From Prevotella sp. E2-28 (GTDB lineage: Bacteria > Bacteroidota > Bacteroidia > Bacteroidales > Bacteroidaceae): a stretch of DNA of 64,000 bases. Positions 23,475 to 32,697 of the stretch are shown here, in pieces (position 1 is the stretch's first letter; each line of letters opens with the position of its first letter). Below the pieces are notes generated by a model. That model worked only from the letters and a program-made list of their open reading frames with translations, searched no databases and was not told the DNA's origin. The position numbers were made by a program, and so were the translations under genes. The stretch is taken from the NCBI RefSeq assembly GCF_022024055.1, contig NZ_CP091788.1:3492615-3556614 (forward strand), given 5' to 3'.

Positions 23475-24950
23475 ATGATACATAAATTTAGATATATAAT
23501 GACGCTCGCGCTGCTGCTGTTGGTTGCGGTACCGGCAAGCGCCATGGAGATATTCGTCAAGACGCTGACAGGTAAGACCATCACGCTTGAAGTGGAAAAT
23601 ACCAACACCATCTTGGAAGTAAAAGGGATGATTGAGACCAAAGAGTCGATACCTGTCCTGAAGCAGCGTCTTATCTTCGCAGGCAAGCAGCTCGAAGATG
23701 CGAAGACACTGAACGACTACAACATCCAAAAGGAGTCAACCCTCCATCTTGTTTTTAAGTCCGACTACATCGAAGTCACCCCCGGCTCGTCCGCTAACAC
23801 ATGGACCTTCGCGATGCCCGGCAGCGACGTCGTGTTGACTCCTATCTATGCCAAGGCAGCCGCATTCGCCACCACGGGCACCGAGCCCGAAGTGAAGACG
23901 CTGCTACCCGAAGCCGCTGAAGGCGTCATCGCCGGCACCGACGCATCGCTCATCGCCGAGGGCACCGGCATCGTGGCCTTCGCCGGAACGAGCACCGAGG
24001 TCACGCAGGGCACGCTGATGTACGCCATCGGCACCTCAGCCACCGAGGCCCCCGCACTCACCGCATTCAGCGCCACAGTGCCCACAGCCGAGAACGTCGC
24101 TGACGACGGAGGAAATGTCTATGTATGGTACTACATCCAGGGCGCCGACGCCCCCGACGGTGTAGCCGCCACGCTCGACAACACCTTCGAAAACACCGAG
24201 CCCGCCTGCCTCACCGTCCAGGTGCTCAGCAACAAGTTCGACATCCAGTTCAACGCCGCCAACGCCAACACCATCGAGGCCGGCAAGGCCACCGTCACCG
24301 TAGGTGGCACAGCTGCCACCGTCACCGAGGGTAAGCTCAAGGGCGTGAAGATGGGCAGCGAGGTGAAGCTCAAAGCCAACACCGGCTACAAGTTCCGCAA
24401 GGTGGAGGTGAAGAAGAAGAGTGCGAGCAAGCTTGCCAGCGAAGTTACCCCCGAAGACATTTTCAAGGTGATAGCCTCCGACGGCATGATATACGATAAC
24501 ATCGCCGCTGCCGAATCTGCAGGCACCACCGCACAGGGCCTGGTAGTATATGTGGGCAGTAATACGGGCCACGCCACCTACACCCACGGTATGGCACTCG
24601 CACTGAAAGACGAAAGCGACAACACTTGGTCAGGAGCAAAAGATGCTTGCAATGCCAAGAACACATCGACTCCCATCGTCGGCGCTCTTTGGATACAAGC
24701 CAGCAAAGACCAGTGGAACACGATGTTCAATGCAGTAGGCGGCGATAGCAAATTGAGAGATTGTTTCTCCAGCGCCGGTGGCACGAACCTCGTAAAATTT
24801 GGAAATTATTGGTCGAGTTCGTCATTTGAATACTATGGGGAGCAAGGAGACTATTACATGTTTTCCGAGGATGATTGGCCAGGTGAATGGGGCAGTACTT
24901 CTGTGTATTATAATAATAATTACCATGTCCGCGCATGCATCGTCTTCTGA
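23475..24950 (+). CDS. Secreted protein with an N-terminal ubiquitin domain and lectin-like C-terminus
   Basis: 491 aa. A signal peptide (residues 1-23, ending VAVPASA) would be cleaved just before Met24, which begins a ubiquitin domain (about 24-96) opening [18 protein letters not shown] and including [12 protein letters not shown] and [13 protein letters not shown]. By my hand alignment 53 of 76 positions equal human ubiquitin. The Leu8, Ile44, His68, Val70 surface patch and Lys6, 11, 27, 33, 48 and 63 are kept; Lys29 is Met. The C-terminal LRLRGG is absent and the chain runs on into [13 protein letters not shown], a shared MYAI...[11 protein letters not shown] module, [19 protein letters not shown], and a DUF1566/FISUMP-type domain ([18 protein letters not shown]). 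It cannot be conjugated like ubiquitin; it could mimic it for host proteins (inference). Bacteroides fragilis has a separate secreted ubiquitin (BfUbb). Confidence 0.9.
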   Translation: MIHKFRYIMTLALLLLVAVPASAMEIFVKTLTGKTITLEVENTNTILEVKGMIETKESIPVLKQRLIFAGKQLEDAKTLNDYNIQKESTLHLVFKSDYIEVTPGSSANTWTFAMPGSDVVLTPIYAKAAAFATTGTEPEVKTLLPEAAEGVIAGTDASLIAEGTGIVAFAGTSTEVTQGTLMYAIGTSATEAPALTAFSATVPTAENVADDGGNVYVWYYIQGADAPDGVAATLDNTFENTEPACLTVQVLSNKFDIQFNAANANTIEAGKATVTVGGTAATVTEGKLKGVKMGSEVKLKANTGYKFRKVEVKKKSASKLASEVTPEDIFKVIASDGMIYDNIAAAESAGTTAQGLVVYVGSNTGHATYTHGMALALKDESDNTWSGAKDACNAKNTSTPIVGALWIQASKDQWNTMFNAVGGDSKLRDCFSSAGGTNLVKFGNYWSSSSFEYYGEQGDYYMFSEDDWPGEWGSTSVYYNNNYHVRACIVF

Positions 24951-24951
24951 C

Positions 24952-24986
24952 CCACTCTCGCGCGTATATAATATAAAAGGTATAAA
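24952..24986 (+). repeat. CTCGCGCGTATATA intergenic repeat, copy 3
   Basis: CACTCTCGCGCGTATATAAT then ATAAAAGGTATAAA, closely matching copy 2. It lies between the ubiquitin-domain gene and the next signal peptide. Confidence 0.7.
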
Positions 24987-25007
24987 CAACATAAAGAAAT
25001 ACAATAT

Positions 25008-26672
25008 ATGAAAACAATATCAAGATATATAATGACGCTCGCACTGCTCATCACGGCAGTCACGGGCGCGTGGGCACAAGGTGATTATCTTATTGATGTC
25101 GACTTCGCCTCTATTTATGATCGTATGGGAACACATTTTCGTTGTGGGATTATGGCGTTGGAGTCTGGGGTAATTAAAGGTACGCTCGACCTATCCGTCG
25201 ATGGTGATTTAAAGGGCAGTTTCAATGTTGATGGTGAAGAGGTTTTTGATTTTATTACCCCCGCTTTAGATGCGGGAGATCATACCTATTCTGCCGTGTT
25301 TAAGCCTGTAGGAGGCGGTGAATTTAGCAGGAATGGAGATTTTACAATAGACAAATTGTATACTTCTATCGCTTATAATGGCTCTACTTCAATTAATATG
25401 GGTGTGGGTGAAAGTACTGAACTTGATGTTTATGTGAATCCTGATGGAGCAGACGGGTTAAGCTATTCATCAAGTGACGCTTCTGTTGCTTCTATAACCA
25501 AAAAGGAAAATAGTAATGATACATATATTATTCAAGCTAAGGCTACAGGCACTGCAACAATTACATTTTCATTCGCAGGCAATAAAAATTATGATGCTGC
25601 CAAAGAAGATATAACAATCACTGTCACCGTCTTAACTCCCCCCATCGACGTGACCACCAACAAGGCTGAGAACGATACCGTCTTCACCGAGGCTTGGTTC
25701 AACATGCCCGCCTTCGACGCAACGGCCGAGTACGAGCTGGTGCGCGACATGAGCATCCAGATGACCGCCACCATGGGCGACGGCACCGACGGCGTGCGCT
25801 ACCGCGTGAAGAAGGCACAGCAGGGCGAAGGCTATGAGCCCGCCGACCTGAACATGATGCAGGTGCTGGCACTCGTAGCCGTGAACGACGGCATCGAGCA
25901 GAAAGCCCTCACACAGGATCAGGACTACTACTGCCGCATCTATAAGCTCGACGAGCAGACACTGCAGCCCGAAGGCGACGGCGTCATGCTCTACGACTTC
26001 GACTTCGCCCCCGGCCTCTACGCCCTCAAGGCCTTCGCCCAGGACGACAGCGACTACGCCGGCGAGACCGCCCTCAGCAACACCTTCAAGCTCTTCCAGG
26101 GCTACGAGGTAGAAGTGGCCGCCAAGGAGTTCATCACCTACTATAAGGACGAGCCCCTCTACGTGGAGGACGAGGCCGCCGAGCTCTACACCATCAGCAG
26201 CGTAAACGGCGACCAGGCCGTGCTGAGCGACAAGAGCGACGCCATGCCAAGCAACACTCCAATGCTGGTTTATAACAAGAGCAATGAGACGAAGGTCATC
26301 CTCCTCATCCCATGCGCCGAGCCCGACATGGCTATCACCGTAGCACCTGAGTTCCAGGGCACCCTGACCGGCACCACCATCGCCGCCAGCACCGAAGGCC
26401 AGACCAACTACGCCTTCAACGGCAAGGCCTTCGTCTTCGTGAAGAACGCTGTCGAGATCGGCGCCAACAAGGCTTGGCTGAGCGTCAACACTGGCGTGCC
26501 CAGCGCACGAATCACGCTGGTCTTCGACGACGAGACCACGAAGATTGCGAACACGAATATCACGAATATCACGAATGGCAACTGGTACGACCTGAACGGC
26601 CGCAAGCTCGACAAGATGCCGACGAAGAAGGGCGTGTACCTCTTCAATGGTAAGAAGGTCGTGATTAAGTAA
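25008..26672 (+). CDS. Modular secreted protein with Ig-like domain and C-terminal sorting tail
   Basis: 554 aa. Signal peptide [20 protein letters not shown] ending AWAQ, nearly the same RYIMTLALL core as the ubiquitin-domain protein. An AT-rich N-terminal half holds a bacterial Ig-like (Big2-type) domain (SINMGVGESTELDVYVNPDG, SSSDASVASITK, GTATITFSFAGNKNY). The GC-rich C-terminal half carries a conserved roughly 150-aa module (EFITYYKDEPLYVED ... NAVEIGANKAWLSV) found also in the 1639-aa protein. The tail WYDLNGRKLDKMPTKKGVYL to NGKKVVIK resembles T9SS type A sorting signals. An ACGAATATC triplet repeat encodes the NTNITNITN linker before the tail. Confidence 0.82.
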   Translation: MKTISRYIMTLALLITAVTGAWAQGDYLIDVDFASIYDRMGTHFRCGIMALESGVIKGTLDLSVDGDLKGSFNVDGEEVFDFITPALDAGDHTYSAVFKPVGGGEFSRNGDFTIDKLYTSIAYNGSTSINMGVGESTELDVYVNPDGADGLSYSSSDASVASITKKENSNDTYIIQAKATGTATITFSFAGNKNYDAAKEDITITVTVLTPPIDVTTNKAENDTVFTEAWFNMPAFDATAEYELVRDMSIQMTATMGDGTDGVRYRVKKAQQGEGYEPADLNMMQVLALVAVNDGIEQKALTQDQDYYCRIYKLDEQTLQPEGDGVMLYDFDFAPGLYALKAFAQDDSDYAGETALSNTFKLFQGYEVEVAAKEFITYYKDEPLYVEDEAAELYTISSVNGDQAVLSDKSDAMPSNTPMLVYNKSNETKVILLIPCAEPDMAITVAPEFQGTLTGTTIAASTEGQTNYAFNGKAFVFVKNAVEIGANKAWLSVNTGVPSARITLVFDDETTKIANTNITNITNGNWYDLNGRKLDKMPTKKGVYLFNGKKVVIK

Positions 26673-26675
26673 AGA

Positions 26676-26712
26676 CCCACCCCCAACCCCTCCCTGTGGA
26701 GGGAGGGGAGTA
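26676..26712. repeat. CCCTCCCTGTGGAGGGAGG palindromic repeat
   Basis: ACCCACCCCCAACCCCTCCC then TGTGGAGGGAGGGGAGTAG just after the stop codon. An inverted-type partner copy is at 26765-26800. Confidence 0.75.
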
Positions 26713-26764
26713 GTAAGAAAAGAATAATGCGTGATTGATAGTAAATAAAATACGTACAGAGTGA

Positions 26765-26800
26765 CTTCCCCCTCCCTCAACAGGGAGGGACGGGGAGGGT
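26765..26800. repeat. CCCTCCCTCAACAGGGAGGG palindromic repeat
   Basis: Second copy of the REP-like unit, inverted relative to 26676-26712. It makes an in-frame but spurious N-terminal extension upstream of the next gene. Confidence 0.7.
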
Positions 26801-26814
26801 CCAAAAATTTATAT

Positions 26815-29800
26815 ATGAATATGAAACAAAAGATATTTTCATTGCTCGCACTGCTCTTGACGGCAGTGACAGGCGCGTGGGCGCAGACCACCTACACCGT
26901 GGCCGGCAACAACACAGCCATGTTTGGCTCGGTTTGGGATCCTACTTACACCGCCAATGACATGACGAAGAACGGTGATGGCACCTACAGCATCACCTAC
27001 ACCAACGTCTATCTCGATGATGATGTGCAATACAAGGTCGTGAAGGATCGCAGCTGGAATGAGGCATATCCTGATCTTGACCGCGTTATCAATATCGCTA
27101 AGGCTGGCACCTACACCTTGACCATACACTTCAACCCAAATACCCATGAAGTATATGAGACGATGCCTGGCGTCGCTCCGACCTACGACCTCAAGGTGGG
27201 CACGAACGCTCAGGGAACCGTGAAGTTCTACGTGGGCGAGAACGAGGTGACAAAGGCTGAGGAAGGCGCCACCGTAACGGTAGCGATCGAGCCCAACACG
27301 GGCTGGAGCGTAGGCGGACTGCAGGGACTGTGGTACGCCGCTGGCAGCGCCGTGAAGGCTCCCAAGCGCGTACAGGCTAACGTGGACCTGCTGAAGGACT
27401 TTGAGCTGAACCCCGTAGAGGGCAACCCCAATGCCTTCACGTTCGAGATGAAGCGCGCCAATGCCGAGATATCGGTGAGCTACCGCAAGCTGCTGACACA
27501 CACCGACATCAGCTTCGAGGACATCGCAGCCGTGACCTACACCGGTCAGGCACTGACACCCGACGTCACAGTGAAGGACGGTCAGACCGTTCTTACCAAG
27601 GACACCGACTACAGTGTGAGCTACGAGAGCAACGAGAACGCCGGCACGGGTAAGGCTACCATTGTGGGTATCGGCCTCTATAGTGGACAGGTGGAGAAAA
27701 CATTCACCATCAACAAGGCCGACATCACGCCTACGGCTCCCACTGCCATGACACAGCTGACCTTCAACGGACAGGCGCAGACGCTGGTTGCTGCCGGTAG
27801 CATTACCGGCCCAGGCAATATGGAGGCATGCGAGATGCAGTACTCGCTGGACGGACAGACCTATGCCAAGGAGCTGCCTACAGCAGTCAACGCAGGAAGC
27901 TACACCGTATTCTACAAGGTGGTGGGCGATGCCAACCACAACGGCGTGGACGCACAGTTTATCAGCGTGGCCATCTACAAGGCTGCACTGACCAACGTGC
28001 TGCTGGAGGCATCGACCCTGACCTACAACCAGCAGGAGCAGTCGCCTACCATCACCAGCGTGAAGGCCGGCACACTGGACGTTCCAGCCGAGGCCTACAC
28101 CATCAGCGGCAACAAGGCTACCAACGTGGGCAACTACCTGATTGAGATTCTGCCGAAGGACGACGCACAGAACTTCGACGGCACGGCCAAGGCCCAGTGG
28201 AGCATCGTGGCTGCCAATGCCAACCTGTTCAACATACAGCTGAGCAACTCATCGCTGGTATATAACGGCACTGAACTGAAGCCTACCGCTACCGTGAAGG
28301 ACGGTGATGCCGTTCTTGTAGAGGGCACCGACTACACTCTGGCCTACACGAACAACGTGAACGTGGGCACGGCTACCGTGACCGCTACGGGTATTGGTAA
28401 CTACAGCGGCACGAAGACGGCTACCTTCACCATTACACAGGCCGACATGGTGATTACAGCGCCTACCGTGAAGGAGGGACTCGTCTATACAACCCAGCCG
28501 CAGGCACTGGCCAACGCCGGCACCGTGGAGGGCGGCGAGCTGATGTACTCGCTCGACAACACGCAGTGGACCACCACCGTTCCCACTGGTACGGAGGCTA
28601 AGGAATATACCGTATATTATAAGATTGTGAACGACGCCAACCATAAGGCCGTGGAGCCGCAGCAGTTCAAGGTGACCATAGAACAGGCCACACTGACCGC
28701 CGCTCAGCTCACCGAGACGAACTTCGTCTATAACCAGCAGGAGCAGACCGTTCTGGTATCTTACGTGAACGCCGGCACCATCGTAGTGCCTGCCACCAGC
28801 TACGACGTAGAGGGCAACAAGGCCACGAACGTGGGCAACTACGAGGCTAAGATGACCGGTAAGGGTAACTTCAAGGGCGAGGTGAAGGTGCAGTGGAGCA
28901 TCGTAGCCGCCAACGCCAACCTGTTCAACATTAGCCTGGGCACGACCGAGTACACCTACGACGGCACTGCCAAGACGCCTACCGCTACCGTGAAGGACGG
29001 CGACGCAACACTCGTTGAGAATACCGACTACACGCTGGCATACACCGCCAACACCGCTGCCGGCACGGCTACCGTAACGGCTACGGGTAAGGGCAACTAC
29101 ACCGGCACGCAGACGGCTACCTTCGTTATCAAGCCCGCCAAGCTGACCAGCGTAACACTGGCTCAGACAGAGTTCCAGTACAACCTGTTTACACCGGTGG
29201 CTCAGACAGCAGGCATCGCTGAGGTGAAGGCCGGCAACCTGACTGTTCCCGCCGCACAGTATGAGGTGAAGGGCAACACACAGACCGAGCCGGGCGAATA
29301 CATCGTGACCGTAACGGGTAAGACTAACTTCACCGACAGCGTAACGGCTAAGTTCGTGATCCTCGACCAGGTGGTTGACGGCGACGCCGAGAAGACTGAG
29401 ACGGAAGAGAAGGTTGACGACATCGACATGACGGTGACCGTAGTAGACCGCAACAAGAAGGAACTGCAGATCGACGAGATTACCGAGGGTGCATCTTCGG
29501 GCGACAACCTCACCGTAACGATTCCTTCGACCGTCAATGGCTGGAACGTGGTGAGCGTAGGCGCTAACGCCATGGGCGGCATGACCAATGTGACCGACAT
29601 CATCATGCCTGACACTGACGAGCCTATCAAGGTGGAGGCTGGTGCCTTCCCAGGCATTGCTACTATCCACACCTCTCTGGCTCTGCTCGACGACTATGCA
29701 CTGATGGCTGGTCTGCAGCCTAACTACGAGGCTACGAAGGTGGTTTGTACCGTGACTCCGGTGAACAAGTACTGGACGCTGGGTACCGGCTGCGACGTGA

Positions 29801-30363
29801 TTATCCCCGAGGGCATTGACGCTTATGTCGTGAAGACGAAGAGCACCGCCGAGGTGGCTACCGAGATTATACCTGAGGAGATGCTGAAGAGAGGCAACGA
29901 GCGCATCATCAAGGCTAACAACGGCGTGCTGCTGCTCGGCGAGGCTGGCAAGAGCTACGACCTCTGGGCATACAGCGGACGCATTGCCAGCGGTATGCCT
30001 GTGGCTACAAGCGACAACAAGGACTACGGCAGCGACAACTGCCTGGAGCCCGTCGTGGAGAACAAACACTACGAGAGCGGCCACTACTTCGTGCTGCAGA
30101 ACAACCAGTTCCACAGCATCCTGGCTGAGGGCGACGAGGTGAAGGTGCCTGCCGGCAAGGCTGTGCTGCACCTGGGTGACGAACAGGCCGGTGCTACCGC
30201 CCGCGTACTGCTGATCGACGCAGAAACCACGAAGATTGGTCGCACAGATATCACAGATGACACAGATAAGGCTGGCGCATGGTATGCCATCGATGGCCGC
30301 CGCGTAGCTCAGCCTACAAAGAAGGGCGTGTATATCGTCAACGGACGTAAGGTAGTGAAATAA
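26815..30363 (+). CDS. Large modular secreted protein: starch-binding-like module, Ig-like repeats, sorting tail
   Basis: About 1182 aa. Signal peptide MNMKQKIFSLLALLLTAVTG ending AWAQ. An N-terminal E-set/SusE-F-like module (YTVAGNNTAMFGSVWDPTYT, MTKNGDGTYSITYTNVYL) is followed by interleaved repeats: three YTGQALTPDVTVKDG / LVEGTDYTLAYTNN type modules, three LTYNQQEQSPTITSVKAGTL type modules and two MQYSLDGQTYAKELPT type modules. Then comes a BspA-like remnant (VVSVGANAMGGMTNVTDIIMP), and the tail WYAIDGRRVAQPTKKGVYIV to NGRKVVK. A CACAGATATCACAGATGACACAGAT repeat encodes the linker before the tail. The start at 26815 was chosen for the signal peptide; the ATG at 26821 is equally possible. 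Repetitive adhesin-like architecture. Confidence 0.82.
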   Translation: MNMKQKIFSLLALLLTAVTGAWAQTTYTVAGNNTAMFGSVWDPTYTANDMTKNGDGTYSITYTNVYLDDDVQYKVVKDRSWNEAYPDLDRVINIAKAGTYTLTIHFNPNTHEVYETMPGVAPTYDLKVGTNAQGTVKFYVGENEVTKAEEGATVTVAIEPNTGWSVGGLQGLWYAAGSAVKAPKRVQANVDLLKDFELNPVEGNPNAFTFEMKRANAEISVSYRKLLTHTDISFEDIAAVTYTGQALTPDVTVKDGQTVLTKDTDYSVSYESNENAGTGKATIVGIGLYSGQVEKTFTINKADITPTAPTAMTQLTFNGQAQTLVAAGSITGPGNMEACEMQYSLDGQTYAKELPTAVNAGSYTVFYKVVGDANHNGVDAQFISVAIYKAALTNVLLEASTLTYNQQEQSPTITSVKAGTLDVPAEAYTISGNKATNVGNYLIEILPKDDAQNFDGTAKAQWSIVAANANLFNIQLSNSSLVYNGTELKPTATVKDGDAVLVEGTDYTLAYTNNVNVGTATVTATGIGNYSGTKTATFTITQADMVITAPTVKEGLVYTTQPQALANAGTVEGGELMYSLDNTQWTTTVPTGTEAKEYTVYYKIVNDANHKAVEPQQFKVTIEQATLTAAQLTETNFVYNQQEQTVLVSYVNAGTIVVPATSYDVEGNKATNVGNYEAKMTGKGNFKGEVKVQWSIVAANANLFNISLGTTEYTYDGTAKTPTATVKDGDATLVENTDYTLAYTANTAAGTATVTATGKGNYTGTQTATFVIKPAKLTSVTLAQTEFQYNLFTPVAQTAGIAEVKAGNLTVPAAQYEVKGNTQTEPGEYIVTVTGKTNFTDSVTAKFVILDQVVDGDAEKTETEEKVDDIDMTVTVVDRNKKELQIDEITEGASSGDNLTVTIPSTVNGWNVVSVGANAMGGMTNVTDIIMPDTDEPIKVEAGAFPGIATIHTSLALLDDYALMAGLQPNYEATKVVCTVTPVNKYWTLGTGCDVIIPEGIDAYVVKTKSTAEVATEIIPEEMLKRGNERIIKANNGVLLLGEAGKSYDLWAYSGRIASGMPVATSDNKDYGSDNCLEPVVENKHYESGHYFVLQNNQFHSILAEGDEVKVPAGKAVLHLGDEQAGATARVLLIDAETTKIGRTDITDDTDKAGAWYAIDGRRVAQPTKKGVYIVNGRKVVK

Positions 30364-30381
30364 AGGGATGCGCTGACGCGC

Positions 30382-30506
30382 AGAAATCCTAAAAAATCTG
30401 AGTAAAAATCAAAAGCCCTAACGGGCAAGAAATGATAATTGAAATAGAAAAGAAAAGATTTCTAAAAGATAAAAAAAGATTTTTTATTAGATTTTTTAGG
30501 ATTTCT
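30382..30506. repeat. 18-bp perfect inverted repeat in an intergenic spacer
   Basis: AGAAATCCTAAAAAATCT (30382-30399) and AGATTTTTTAGGATTTCT (30489-30506), separated by 89 nt, then CGCCGAAGGCG hairpins. It could end the surface-protein cluster transcript. Confidence 0.6.
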
Positions 30507-30582
30507 CGCCGAAGGCGAAAAAGAAAAACTCGATTACTTCGCCTAAGGCGAATAAAGAAGAATCAATAAAAACCAAAGCTAT

Positions 30583-31755
30583 ATGAAAAGAAAAATCATT
30601 TTGCTGTTCGCGCTGGCACTGGCCCTCACGGGGGCTACGCCGGTACAGGCACAAAGGCTACGGGTAGGCGAGCAAAGCTCGGGAATGAGTAGGGACTCGG
30701 TGGCCTTTCAGCCGCACTGGTTCGTCCAGCCACAGGTGGGCGTGGGCTACCATGTGGGCGAGGCTAAGTTCTCGAAGCTGCTATCGCCTGCTGCCCAGCT
30801 CAGCGTGGGACGTCAGTTCTCGCCGGTGTTCGGTCTGCGCCTAGGTGCGTCGGGCTGGCAGGCTCGCAACTGGCAGACACACCCCAAGGCAGAGTATAAG
30901 TGGAACTACGTACAGGCTAACCTCGACGCTACGGTGTCGTTGACCAACCTCATCTGGGGCTTTTGCCCCGACCGTAAATGGAACATCTACGGACTGGCTG
31001 GCGTGGGACTGAACATCGCGTTCAAGAACGACGATGCGAATGCCCTGAAAGCCATGAACGAGAGTACAGGTATCCCCCCACTGCCAAACGGTGGCTTTGA
31101 TAAACTGTGGGACGGCACGAAGCTGTTTCCTGCTGGCCGACTGGGTGCTGGCGTAGAGTACGCACTCTCTGAGCGCGTGGCGCTGGGACTGGAGTATAAC
31201 GCTAACGTGCTGCCCGACAAGTGGAACTCAAAGAAAGGTAAGAATGATAATATGGACTGGCAGCAAAACTTGCTGGTGGGCGTGAAGATTGCCTTAGGTC
31301 CTACGCGCAAGCATATCATCATTGAAGAGCCTGTGCAGGAAATTCTGGAAGTTCCGGAAACTCCGGTTGAGCCAGAGCCACAGCCTGAGCCCGTCATCGA
31401 GGAGAAGAAGCCGGAGCCCGTAGTAGAGAAGGCACCCGACATGCCTGAGGTGAAGGTGTACTTCGCCGCCAGCTCGTCAAGGCTCACACCTGCCGAGGCA
31501 GAGAAGCTGCAGCCCGTGGCCGACTACCTGAAGAAGTACACGGAGAAGAACATAACCATCAGTGGCTATGCCTCTCCCGACGGTCAGGCGTCTTACAACC
31601 TGCGTCTGTCAAAACGCCGTGCTAAGGCTGTGGAGCAGTGGCTCATAGACAACGGCATCGACGCTCAGCGTATCAAGGCTGAAGGTAAGGGCGAAGTGAA
31701 CTTCGGTAGCCGTAAGGCAAGTCGCGCAGCAGCGGTCATTCAAATTGAACAATAA
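30583..31755 (+). CDS. OmpA-family outer-membrane protein
   Basis: 390 aa. Signal peptide (LLFALALALTGATPVQAQ), an N-terminal beta-barrel of about 200 residues (HWFVQPQVGVGYHVGEAKFS, FGLRLGASGWQ, AGVEYALSERVALGLEYNAN), a Pro/Glu-rich linker (PETPVEPEPQPEPVIEEKKP), and a C-terminal OmpA-like peptidoglycan-binding domain (VYFAASSSRLTPAEAEKL, ITISGYASPDGQASYNLRLS, RAKAVEQWLI, GEVNFGSRKASRAAAV). It anchors the outer membrane to the cell wall. A lipoprotein gene follows after 27 bp, probably in one operon. Confidence 0.92.
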   Translation: MKRKIILLFALALALTGATPVQAQRLRVGEQSSGMSRDSVAFQPHWFVQPQVGVGYHVGEAKFSKLLSPAAQLSVGRQFSPVFGLRLGASGWQARNWQTHPKAEYKWNYVQANLDATVSLTNLIWGFCPDRKWNIYGLAGVGLNIAFKNDDANALKAMNESTGIPPLPNGGFDKLWDGTKLFPAGRLGAGVEYALSERVALGLEYNANVLPDKWNSKKGKNDNMDWQQNLLVGVKIALGPTRKHIIIEEPVQEILEVPETPVEPEPQPEPVIEEKKPEPVVEKAPDMPEVKVYFAASSSRLTPAEAEKLQPVADYLKKYTEKNITISGYASPDGQASYNLRLSKRRAKAVEQWLIDNGIDAQRIKAEGKGEVNFGSRKASRAAAVIQIEQ

Positions 31756-31782
31756 TTATTGATAACTAAAAAACAAAACGAT

Positions 31783-32574
31783 ATGAATAAGAAAATCTTT
31801 TTTGCATTGATGATGCCCGCACTGATGCTGGGCGCAGTATCCTGCACTGACTATCAGGACGACATCGACAAGCTGGGTGCTGAGAACGACGCCCTGCGTA
31901 GTTACAACAACCAGACCATCTCTCGTCTGAACTCAGTAGTGTTCCAGACTGAGGCGGGCGTAGTGAACATCACTGTGGATCAGCCCACTGCCACCACTAT
32001 TATTTATGAGGTGGAGCCGAAGGAACTGTCCAGCACACTGGCAGCAGACCTCAGTCGTCTGAAGATGGTGACGCAGCACGGTGCTGCCATGGCTATCACC
32101 GCAGCAGCTGGCGACGACAGCAAGGGCACGCTGACCATTACGGGTACGCCTAGCGGTTTCGACGGCAGCAAGGACTACAGCCTCTCACTGATTTACAGCG
32201 AGAACGAGCGTTCATACCAGACGGCTTATACGCCGGTATATGTGGTGACACGTCCCACGGCGCTGGCTATCGACATCGCTGCCACCAGCAGTGGTAAGTA
32301 TGCCGTTGGAGAGAAGTACCAGTTGCAGGCTGTGTTCACACCTACTTATACCACCGAGAAGGATGTGATATGGAGTGTGGACGACACCACGCTGGCTACC
32401 ATCGACGAAAACGGTGTGCTGACCCCGCTGAAGAATGGCACGGTAACGGTTACCTGTACCTCTAAGGATAACCCCGCTGCTACTTACACCATCACCATCG
32501 AAATCACTGGTGGCAACATCCCTCTGAGCGAGGGTGGCGTCAGTCAGGACGAGGCTGAAAGCCGCGGATGGTAA
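31783..32574 (+). CDS. Lipoprotein with bacterial Ig-like (Big2) domain
   Basis: About 263 aa. Lipoprotein signal with lipobox LGAVSC (MNKKIFFALMMPALMLGAVS), a short coiled segment (DDIDKLGAENDALRSYNNQT), an unknown central region, and a C-terminal Ig-like domain (YAVGEKYQLQAVFTPTYTTE, VIWSVDDTTLATIDENGVLT, GTVTVTCTSKDNPAATYTIT). The start at 31783 was chosen for the signal peptide. Follows the OmpA gene closely and ends before a strong terminator. Function unknown. Confidence 0.85.
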   Translation: MNKKIFFALMMPALMLGAVSCTDYQDDIDKLGAENDALRSYNNQTISRLNSVVFQTEAGVVNITVDQPTATTIIYEVEPKELSSTLAADLSRLKMVTQHGAAMAITAAAGDDSKGTLTITGTPSGFDGSKDYSLSLIYSENERSYQTAYTPVYVVTRPTALAIDIAATSSGKYAVGEKYQLQAVFTPTYTTEKDVIWSVDDTTLATIDENGVLTPLKNGTVTVTCTSKDNPAATYTITIEITGGNIPLSEGGVSQDEAESRGW

Positions 32575-32586
32575 ACTCAATAAAAA

Positions 32587-32617
32587 AGCTCCGGAGAAGT
32601 TCTTCGGAGCTTTTTTT
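32587..32617 (+). terminator. Terminator after the OmpA/lipoprotein operon
   Basis: AGCTCCGGAGAA / TTCTTCGGAGCT stem followed by TTTTTTT. A-run on the other side makes it usable in both directions. Confidence 0.88.
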
Positions 32618-32621
32618 CTAT

Positions 32622-32697
32622 TTTCTGTCCATCCTCACTCAAATCTCTTGGAATGCCTTTGTACAGAGGGATTACAGAAGATTGAGGATGCCTTTCA
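32622..32697 (+). repeat. 76-bp perfect inverted repeat, left arm
   Basis: Identical to the reverse complement of 33033-33108. Contains GGAATGCCTTTGTACAGAGG. Followed by CTCACCAGATCCTCACCACA microrepeats (32697-32747), which are mirrored less exactly on the right side. Confidence 0.88.

Noticed and set aside
22785..23729. 314-codon minus-strand frame
   Set aside because: It crosses two plus-strand signal-peptide genes and the REP-like repeats between them; composition is typical of antisense shadows.
6903..24950. Idea that the JAMM peptidase and E1-like enzyme act on the ubiquitin-domain protein
   Set aside because: The ubiquitin domain is exported and lacks Gly-Gly, while the JAMM and E1-like enzymes are cytoplasmic, 15 kb away, and have their own carrier in the same operon.
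26761..26814. 18-codon N-terminal extension of the large secreted protein
   Set aside because: It is encoded by the REP-like repeat and would bury the signal peptide; a start at 26815 or 26821 is preferred.
28249..30171. 640-codon open frame on the minus strand
   Set aside because: It is a shadow of the GC-rich, repetitive secreted-protein gene on the plus strand; its residues (His/Val/Leu/Gly-rich) show no domain.
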